A stretch of 64,000 bases of DNA from positions 593,166-657,165 of the forward strand of contig RQTK01000002.1 of assembly GCA_003991915.1 (NCBI GenBank), given 5' to 3'. Below are positions 50,131 to 64,000 of this stretch, one piece after another. The notes under the pieces were generated by a model. It worked only from the letters and a program-made list of their open reading frames with translations. It was not told the origin of the DNA and did not search any database. Origin of the DNA: Elysia chlorotica. Its lineage: Eukaryota; Mollusca; Gastropoda; Plakobranchidae. Both the position numbers and the translations under genes were made by a program. The first letter of the stretch is position 1; each line of letters begins with the position of its first letter.

Positions 50131-50833
50131 TCATCATCTTTCATACAATTAATAACGATATTAAATTGAATTTGCTGTAAAATGAGAAAGGTAATGCAAT
50201 AATCTGTACTAACAATTTTGCAGTTTTCTTATTTCGACCATTTCAGCTTCTGTCTTTTTTTTTTCTTCTTTCTGAATATACGGAAATACATTAAATTCAA
50301 TGGGCAAATACTGTTAGACTTACATCCTAAGTTTTTCCAACTTCTTTAAAAAGTGATTAGTGAGAAGGATATCTGTATATCCTAAATCTTTGTTTAACAA
50401 GGCTCAGCTGCATTGAAAATTGTGTACTGAACTGTCAATATTGGCTTTGATGAAAGAATGAAATCTAATCTACTTACCATTGCGATGCCTAGGATAAAAA
50501 TATCCTGGATGTGATGTAACAACAAAACTATGGCTAGAAATTGTCATAATATAATACAAAATTGGAATCTGTGCAGAGCATAATGAATGGTAAAGACAAT
50601 CCAAGTCATTTGAAAAAATATACTTCACGTACTTTAAGAACTGGCACTGTAGAAACTCAAACAGGAATATAAAGAAGAGCAAAAGTGAAACATATATTTT
50701 TAAAGATGTTTAAACTTACACAGCAGAAGAAAGACAGATGATTTGAAAGTAAAGGACACATCTGCACAGAATGTAAATTCATGTATACCTCAATTTCTCT
50801 CTCTACTCTGTGCTCTTTGCATAGAAGTGTCTA

Positions 50834-50839
50834 AATAAA
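50834..50839 (+). promoter_or_regulatory. Candidate FBXL4 poly(A) signal, proximal
   Basis: AATAAA 0.7 kb after the FBXL4 stop, without a marked GT-rich element close behind. Confidence 0.35.
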
Positions 50840-51097
50840 TCACCACCTTTTCTATCCAGTATGACATGTGATAGTGAATGGCATAAAATGAGTATTCTCT
50901 CTCAATACATTTTGCTCCACTTAATTGTGCTCCAGTTGAATAGTTGGATACATTTTTACAAGGTAGGCTGCTTATTTTTTATAATTTTTTTTTTGAATAA
51001 AAAAAAAAAGTCAAATCATGATCAACATTTTTACCTCATTAGATTTGTGTATGTCAATGCAATCATATTTTTCTGCTTTACAAACTTATAACTTTGC

Positions 51098-51103
51098 AAT
51101 AAA
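51098..51103 (+). promoter_or_regulatory. Candidate FBXL4 poly(A) signal, distal
   Basis: AATAAA followed at once by a T/GT-rich stretch (catgtgctgttaattgtatt), the layout of a cleavage site about 1 kb after the stop. Confidence 0.5.
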
Positions 51104-51556
51104 CATGTGCTGTTAATTGTATTTATTTCTAAAAATAATTTTCTCTTTTGATTTTAAGCATATGATTGAAAATCCTTTTATAGCTGTTCATCTCAATTAC
51201 GTTAATATTTTATTTATAGAATTAAAAAAAAAATTTGTACAAAATGATTATTAAGAACAAAGAATGGGCCAAAGAAGAGAAATGATGTAATGAACATAAT
51301 CCTTTTTTCCCCTGAAATGTTAGTTATCAGAGAGCAAATGTTATATTCAAATTTTAATGACTTAATGATCTGGGGATGACATTAAAAATGCATAAGTGTG
51401 TCAATTGTGATATAAGGAGTAACTTTTTTCACAAATATCCAAAAATATATTTTTTAGAAATGTCACCTACTCTTTCTACTATTATAATCAAAATGATTAA
51501 TCATTAATGTCTTTTATTTATTTTTGTTTACATTAACCATATTGTTAAGAATTGCA

Positions 51557-51587
<31 letters not shown>

Positions 51588-54500
51588 AAACAACAACAAA
51601 AAAACAAAACAACAAACAAACAAAAAACCAACAAAAAAACCAACAACGACAAACAGTTACTAATTTGTACAAATTAACACATTCTATTTACTATATGTGT
51701 CTTTCACTGTTAAGTTAAATATTTATATTTGTTTGTTTTTTGGTGAAGGCTCGTCAAAGAGGAGCATCATTTGATTAGTCATGATTTTATTTGGGCTTTC
51801 AATTGTAATAATATCGGTAATGATGATAAAAAAAAAAGATGAACAATATTATCATTTTAAAATTTTATTGTGACAATCATTTATGGTAGAGTTAATTAAA
51901 AAAAAAAATTATATATAGATATTTAGCCATTCGTTGTTTCACTTCTTTGTAGAGGACATGTAAAAAAATGTGAGACTGATTATTTATCTTTGTTTTAAAA
52001 TTTATATATCTTTGATTGATAAACTGAGAATTGTATAAACCAATTGTAAATTAAAATGTATTGGAAATGAAGATATTTTCTATATATGCTATATCTGCCG
52101 ATAGGACAAGTGATTTCTGTGATATATATGGTCTAACGCCGTCCATTCTGTTTTGTTTCTTGACATTTTTTTAGACATTCCAATATTGGAATTCAGGCAC
52201 TGCATGAATAATATTTATGTTTTAAACCAGTTACGAACTTGTAAATGTAGCTTTAATCTGGGTTTGATAGGTACAGACACTTATTCTTTGCAAGTACCGA
52301 TATTAGAAGCTAGATGATATTATTGTAAATGAAAAACATGCTGATTAAATTAAATATGATTTGATAAATTATGACTAGATTTGAAAAAAATTTTCACTGA
52401 GAGCGCTTGCTAATTATATAATAGTTTTATTATTGGGCTTTAGTTTATATATGCACATTGTAATCCTCTTACATCAACCATTGTTTCATTCATAATTTAT
52501 GTTCCCATTTGAATTTTGAGTTCTCTAATTTATCCTTTCGTATTATCATTAGTCTATAGAAGTGTATTATAAGTATTTGTATGGTGCACTCTGCTTTATT
52601 TCTTCGTGGCTGATCAAACTCACAAGTCACACTCCTGCATTGAGACACCTCTAGCAATAGTTTCATCCTAACTTTGGTTTAAGGCAAAGCTAGAATTAAA
52701 TAGTTGTCTGCCACCCCTAAGCCTTTCCTATAATATTTAGATGAAGCCACCAATTTTTATACTTGGATATTGTGTGAATTGGACCTGGACTCTCTAAGAT
52801 CTGTAAAAGCTAGTTCTATTTTTAAATTTTAATTACAATACAACAATTATTACTTAACCCTTAAAAGGACTATTTTTGATGGTTGTGATAGACCCTATTT
52901 TCTTACAATTTGTTATGAGTAATATATTAAAAGGCCTTTGAAAGCTGATACTCATAAAACTCATTTTGCTCTACAATATGGAATGTGCCTTAATTATAAT
53001 AGATTATAAGATGGATAGGCTGCATTCCTGATTCAGGTTGGCTTATATATAAATTGTATTTACCACATTATGTGAAGTTACACCAGCATGCTCATGGTAA
53101 AATTACAAAACAATACAACAATAATCATATATGAGCAATTGAGCAACCATGAGCTTATAGATATTCATGAGATAGTAAAAAATGTACTTGAGATGAAGAC
53201 ATTACAACATTACTTTTTTTAACCATAGCGGATGTTTTAGATTATAATTGACTAGGAGAGGCTAATATTCTATGCAAATCTCATATAAACCATTGAAATT
53301 TAAAAGTACAGACAGAAATAATTTTTGTTATATTGGAAAAAAAATGTGTTGTACTAAGCAGTCTGGATCCAAATGAAAACTATATTGCCTTTTGTTTGAT
53401 ATTTTTTTATTGCTGTTGACATTTTGACAAAACTATTTTCTGTTTGAATTTTTGTTTTAAAGTATTTTAAAGCCTTTTATAGGGTGATAAAAAAACTGGG
53501 AAATAAAATAAAGCTTTGTGATTTGGGCCTTTTGTCATTCTGCAAAAAAATTTCAGAATGTAGTAAAAATGAAAAACTTGAGTTAGTGTAAATACAATTC
53601 GTTTGTAACCTTCACCAAAGATCAATAACGAGACAAACATTTTTTTGCCAAAGGGCTCACAAGGAATATGCCTCAAATCATTTATAATGACTTTTTAACA
53701 CTTATTTAATGTATTTCTGACAAAACTTTTTTAATGGACATGGTTAAGAAAATACCTGACACTTGTAGTACTCTGTGCTTTTTAAAAACATATCAAAACC
53801 TGTTTTTACGCCTTTCGTAAAAAACAACAACTTTTCTTCTGTATGCTATCTTTTCCCATCACACTAACTTGAAGCATATTTTTGGCATGTTTATTTGGCA
53901 ACCTCATTTTTAACTTATGTGATTTTAATAAAAAAAAACATTTATACTATTATTTTTAAAATTGATTGTCAATTTTTGTTGATTTGATTTTATGCATTAT
54001 ATATTCAAATTTTTTAAATTTATTATTAAGCAATGGAAGTCATTGGCATTAGATTATCTGTAACCAGACTATGATACCAGATTGCCAAGGGCCTTGAGAC
54101 CGGTAGAGCTGACTATATTGTTAGATTAAATCTTTTAATTTTTCTTATGATTTATCTCCATTTTAAAATTACAAAAGTAAATGGGTACAAAACAAGTTCT
54201 AGCTATTTCATAGCCATCCTCCTATTGTATAATATTATGCTGGATCTTGAGAAAGTTTATTTACTATTTAGATTGTCACTTTGTGTGTGTAGGACTTTTC
54301 CTTCTGACTTAATATGAATACTCCAAGAATTTTCCTTGTAATACCTGCCTATCTTTTAAATATTAGTAGTAATGTAATTTTTAGTTAAAGTTGTCATTTA
54401 AAGTAATAATTTATTAATTATGTAATTTTAAGTAATTTTTATCAAATCAATTTACCTGCACATTGTATGATATTATTAGCGATTGGTTTGACCAATCCAC

Positions 54501-55050
54501 AGATCCAAACAAAATCTACCAGGTTTTTGGTATGATTGAATGCAGTAATCTATATAATTTGATTGTTTCTAATGGATCTCAGCACATATTATCTTTGCAA
54601 ATAAAAGCATTACAATTGTATACCCACACCATTTCAATATTCTTTGGTTAGTTCTTTTCTCTAAGTTCAACACTACAGTAGAAGAAAAGCAAACCAGGAG
54701 ACACTGGTGATGCTTTGAAAACTTGTTACAGGTGCTAACCAGTCGTATCTTTTACCTGATGAAACATTGAAAGTGTATTGGATTTTCGAGAAAATAAGGC
54801 ATGGATAGACTTAACCAAAAAAAAAACCCCACAGTTGCTAGCCGAAACAATGTTCAATCAGAACCAACAAAATAGATGTCGCAATATAAAAATTCATTTT
54901 AACAATAATCAATATGAACTTAAAAAAAAACAGCAACCCACAAATAAGTAACCTATCGATTTAATTCTCCAGTTTTTGGCCGAAATAATTATGATAATCA
55001 GAAGAAAACCAATTGTTTAGCCGAAACACATAAAGGAAACAATCGATGTA

Positions 55051-55275
55051 TTGAGAAGACATAATAGCACGCTGTATTACACATATATTATAATTACTTT
55101 AATAGTATTTTGTTCTCTATCTCCCCTTCATGCTCAAATCCCTATTGAATATACAAAAAGAAATATAACACTAACAGTGAACTACAAAGGCTACTACCAG
55201 ATCAATAGTTTATTGTCTCTTGATACATTTAAAAAAGAAAGCATACAGCTGGCAAGGAAGAGAAACGTTGAATGA
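55051..55275 (+). other. Open frame with a hydrophobic N-terminus, unassigned
   Basis: About 74 codons starting with TTG, not ATG. It encodes a basic N-terminus, a hydrophobic run (YIIITLIVFCSLSPLHA) and a polar remainder. It looks like a signal peptide but lacks an ATG, splice support or a known match. Probably chance. Confidence 0.2.
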
Positions 55276-55527
55276 TGTACTATTAAGTATTATTATCCAA
55301 AATAATGAGTATCATGACAATAAAGAGTTGTAAGGCAATCTATCTAGATGGCCTATGTGATGATTCACCTAAATCGTCTGCAACATGGTGATTATGTTCA
55401 ACAAAGTATATGTAGCTTTTTACCTCATTAACCAGAATGGTTTTTGTTTCTTTATGTATTTGTTATAACATTAACAAGTATCTAATTTGACAATGATATT
55501 GATAGTAGTAGTAATTGATAATGATCA

Positions 55528-55528
55528 A

Positions 55529-55598
<70 letters not shown>

Positions 55599-55610
55599 GA
55601 CTACTACTAA

Positions 55611-55648
<38 letters not shown>

Positions 55649-55650
55649 AT
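55528..55650. repeat. (AAT)n then (ACT)n compound microsatellite
   Basis: About 24 AAT units, then a short junction and about 15 ACT units. Confidence 0.95.
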
Positions 55651-56185
55651 AATAGCAACAACAACAATAACAACATTTTACAGCAACAATGCTAGTTATC
55701 ATTAAAAAAAAGAGTAATAGCTTGTACTAAATTTGTAATAAGGGAAGCTTTATTAACTTTGGCTGAGAAAGAATATAATACATTCATGTACATAAAACAG
55801 AAGCAAATTTATGTAACGAAATAGCTAAATGCTTTGTGACGTTGTTGATGAGAAAACTGATAATGTCATACGTGTCAATGGGTTATAGACATTTGTGTAA
55901 CGTTTTTATGATATGCAAAACAAAGACATAATGGTTAGAAGAACAGCGTCTGAAATAATTACCCGATGTAAAGGGGGAAATAAATGGCATACTTGTACAC
56001 AAAATAGTAACGACTACAGCGAAATTTACTTTTCCAACAAAAGCATCAACCTCATTTCAATCTTCAACATTGGCTTTACAACCTCACCTTCCCCCTGTGG
56101 CAAAAATAGATTGAAAAAAAAAACGCACACATAAATAATTAGTTTCCTTTAGGATTATTGAATTGAAGCAAAAATAATTATAATA

Positions 56186-56187
56186 AC

Positions 56188-56245
<58 letters not shown>
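56186..56245. repeat. (AAT)n microsatellite
   Basis: About 20 AAT units followed by an ACG/ACA stretch. It lies just beyond the likely 3' end of the HQPLW-repeat gene. Confidence 0.95.
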
Positions 56246-56246
<1 letters not shown>

Positions 56247-56293
56247 CGACGACGACGGCAACAACGACAAAACAGTAAGGCTAAAAGTTGATG

Positions 56294-56299
56294 TTTATT
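56294..56299 (-). promoter_or_regulatory. Candidate poly(A) signal of the HQPLW-repeat gene
   Basis: AATAAA on the minus strand, 287 bp after the stop codon at 56586. It would give a short 3' UTR. Confidence 0.5.
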
Positions 56300-56585
56300 G
56301 GCATAGACATTTAGGTGGCATTTATCAATTATTATTATTATTATTAACCTTGTTGACAAAAACTGTATTTACTGGGAGTCGTCGGGTAGCACTTGGGTGA
56401 TATCAAAACTTTGTCAGATATTGTACACATACACTGATGGATCTCATACAACGTTACGCGTTGTTATTCGATTCAAACATTGATTCAATGAAGCACTTGT
56501 GCGTTGGCGTGATGAACACAAATTAGTGAAGCTTAACGATGTGGTTCTTCATACCAAAGAAGAGTCTCTTATATTTATATGAAAT

Positions 56586-61539
<4,954 letters not shown>

Positions 61540-61689
61540 TTTGCGTGTCCGTTGCTTAACACAACTTGGCGTTTAGCAAAGCTTTCGGTACCACGGTTCC
61601 AGTAGTTGAAGAAGATACACCCAACAGCAAGGTATCCAATAACTTAACCTACTCTACGCGATGTGATAGTCAAAACAATGGCAATCTGA

Positions 61690-62700
61690 CCAGCTAAAGT
61701 GCACGGGATAGTTAATTGGGGAACACACGAATAAAACGGTTTATTGCTTTACTTGGCTCTACTTTGCGCGCTGCGACAAATCTATGATATATAAAGGCTA
61801 TAACTAAGATTGCCGTTTTAAGGCTTTTAGGTCATCAACGTGATTAAAACTAGATTTAGTGTTCTAGTATAATATATAACTATTGATAATGCGCCATCAA
61901 CACAGTTAGTTGTACATGAGATGTCCATGCGCGTAATCTTACATAGATGCAAATATTTCCTATCACATTTTAATTAAATTTTCACTGCACCTGGGCCACT
62001 GCAAGAAACCCGTCTAGTGTCCGAATTCCATTGCCCAACAAGCAATAAGTTGTATATGTACGCGCATCACAAATCTGCACAATGGCTAGGCTAACTCCTA
62101 GCGACAATCTAAAATACCTCTAAACTACAAGGTGTACAAGCGCGTCAATAACAGATGTCGCCCCAGCGGCCCAGCCCCTCCACCTACTCCCCTTCCCTGC
62201 AAGCGTTTATATCTGTTTAGATTCGATCCCAATAGAGGCATTGCGGTAACATTGCCCATATAGACAATGGGGACGAGAAGTAAGGGAATTTGCACCCAAT
62301 CTTAACTATATCCTAGACTCACGGAGCCAATCAGCGATCAGAAAATGCGACCGCTAAGGGCGTGATTGTGTCACCGGTTTATCGTTGTGTGTATCGCAAA
62401 GCCTGTAATGTGTCCCACAAAATCCTTTCCTCACGAAACGAAAGTTTGATAAGTACGAGGTTAGCTTTGCATGTACAGCGTACTGCCCGAGCTCTATTTA
62501 TACGCGCGTGATTTTTTCAACCAATCAATAAGACAGCTGAGCATAGTTACCTGGCCACCGTCGCATACCAAGACGGTCGAAAACGTCCGCGGACCTTGTG
62601 TGGTTAGAAACTGACTCACCCACTAAGCGGATCGATGGTCTTCTTCCCCGCTGTGCATTAAGTCCGACTCAAGTTGCGGCAAACTAGAGGATCATCTCTG
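61690..62700. promoter_or_regulatory. CpG-richer promoter region
   Basis: Many more CpG sites (gcgcg, cgcgcg, tccgcgg) than elsewhere in the window, with CCAAT at 62329-62333 and 62521-62525. It lies just upstream of the HQPLW-repeat gene and probably holds its promoter and leader. Confidence 0.5.
62494..62502 (-). promoter_or_regulatory. TATA box candidate
   Basis: TATAAATAG on the minus strand, preceded by cgcgcg and, about 20 bp further upstream, an inverted CCAAT (attgg). Transcription would start near 62465, about 0.9 kb before the first coding ATG. Confidence 0.45.
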
Positions 62701-63029
62701 AATAAGTCTCAGTTTATGCGCGCCAGAAGTTTAGCCAAATTAAAGAGGGGGGAAAAAATAAGAAACTATATTTTAGAACATTGACCGACCAATTTCTCGG
62801 TGTGAACACAATGTCATTAGAAGAGCACCTTGCTCCAAATACCCCAACTGTATGCTTTAAATTGTTGGAGCATAATAATGCTTACTTCACCTAAAATCTA
62901 AAAATAAAGATGTGTCCACCATCAGTGAATTCCATTGAGGTGTTAACAAATAAAGCCAATGGTGTTCAGCCATGTTACGCAAAACTGCAAGAAATTAGAG
63001 TGACTGTTAGTTTTGTAGTAAAGTGAGCC

Positions 63030-63125
<96 letters not shown>

Positions 63126-63136
63126 CAGAGAGAGAT

Positions 63137-63172
<36 letters not shown>
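63030..63172. repeat. (GA)n microsatellite
   Basis: GA run with a few GACA/GATA interruptions. Confidence 0.95.
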
Positions 63173-63447
63173 CGAAACAGAGACAATTAATAATTTATTT
63201 TCACTGAATATTTCCACAAATTTTGAGAGACTACATGAAGCTAAATTGGTGTTGAATCAGGGTTATTTTTAAAATATTGACCAATGTAACAGAAGTGGCG
63301 CACAATACAATTTTGACGAACTTCAAGATACGGGAGCATTGATCATTCCATTTTCTTTATTACTATTATTTTAAGAAAAGATATTTGGCATAAGTCATCA
63401 AAAGTGGATCAAAGTTTGAATGGAGGCAAGTTGAATGCGATGAATTC

Positions 63448-64000
63448 AAAGCAGAAAAGATATTAATTTTAATAGAAACTCACTATCTGAAAAAAAACAA
63501 AACATTTTTGAACTAAAGCCCTCTAAACATTAACAAGATGCTATGTTTGGCCTTTTGCAAGTACAAAATAGTTTGAATATCCCAAGTTCTAGAAATGAGT
63601 TATAATGTAAAGCAGAAAAGATATTAATTTCAATAGAAACCCATGATCTGAAAAAAAGACAATTATTTTTTACTGATTTTTTCCAATACTTCCCGGTGTG
63701 ATTATAATGTGACCGGTGTAGACCCCTACTGTCTCTGTGTGACAGCACGGAAAATTGACACAGTTTAATATTGGGATTCGTCCACAATATAGCGTTGTTG
63801 CTGATGCTGAATGTCAAGAAGCAAAAGCAACTCAGCTGCTTGCTATAGGTGATGCAACCAGGGTGAATCAGGCACAAGTCGCGAATATAGGTTTTGATCT
63901 AGAGCACTCTAAACATTAACAAAATGCTATGTTTGACCTTTTGCAAGTTCAAAATGATTTGAATATCTCAACTTCTAGAAATCAGTTATAATTTTCTCAA
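63448..64000 (+). repeat. Local direct repeats of about 160 bp
   Basis: aaagcagaaaagatattaat begins at 63448 and again at 63609, a 161-bp step. The second half of the unit (ctctaaacattaacaa, gatgctatgtttgg, ttctagaaat) returns at 63907-64000 after a SINE fragment. The window ends inside the last copy. Confidence 0.85.
63690..63830 (+). mobile_element. SINE body and tail, head lost
   Basis: Contains ataatgtgaccggtgtagac, ctctgtgtgacagcacgg and cgtccacaatatagc, the family body and tail. The head is missing. It interrupts the local direct repeat. Confidence 0.75.

Larger units (their letters stand above)
50131..55050. other. FBXL4 3' UTR and AT-rich intergenic DNA
   Basis: Unique, very AT-rich sequence with an AAC-rich patch at 51560-51650. 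The 3' UTR starts here; I see no further exon or RNA gene. Confidence 0.55.
62701..64000. other. Intergenic end of window
   Basis: No gene seen. It holds a GA array (about 63030-63172), a local direct repeat (63448-64000) and a SINE tail fragment. Confidence 0.6.

Overview
This is nuclear DNA from an invertebrate animal, most likely a mollusc and probably a gastropod. It is AT-rich, very dense in microsatellites (CT, CTGT, GATA, AGT, GAT, AAT) and carries many tRNA-headed SINE copies that share one tail (gcagcacataaaattgtca ... cgtccacaatatagc). Its genes are split into short exons with GT-AG introns. The species assignment is an inference. Two stretches of N (27918-27926 and 47128-47788) mark assembly gaps.

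Layout. 1-23.4 kb: no recognisable gene; simple repeats, SINEs and two tandem duplications of about 1 kb (4304-6404 and 7639-9888). 23.5-35.3 kb, minus strand: a complete CCDC47 homologue (ER translocon-associated PAT complex subunit) in 13 coding exons plus a likely noncoding first exon. 35763-35834: tRNA-Asp(GTC). 36-39.1 kb: SINEs, a 25-bp minisatellite and a long composite trinucleotide array. 39.7-50.1 kb, plus strand: an FBXL4 homologue (F-box/LRR substrate receptor for mitophagy control) in about 16 coding exons, one mostly hidden in the second gap. 50.1-56.3 kb: AT-rich FBXL4 3' region and intergenic DNA. 56.3-62.5 kb, minus strand: a three-exon gene that I do not recognise. It encodes a predicted 334-residue proline-rich protein with four copies of a strictly 26-residue HQPLW repeat, and a broken mariner transposon lies antisense in its second intron. 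62.5-64 kb: simple repeat, a small direct repeat and a SINE fragment.

The two conserved genes are head to head, about 4.4 kb apart, with the tRNA between them. Nothing suggests that they work in one pathway: CCDC47 acts in ER membrane protein insertion, and FBXL4 acts at the mitochondrial outer membrane. The most novel items are the HQPLW-repeat gene and a 174-bp tandem triplication in a CCDC47 intron that copies the exon 12 splice donor together with the 5' end of a SINE.
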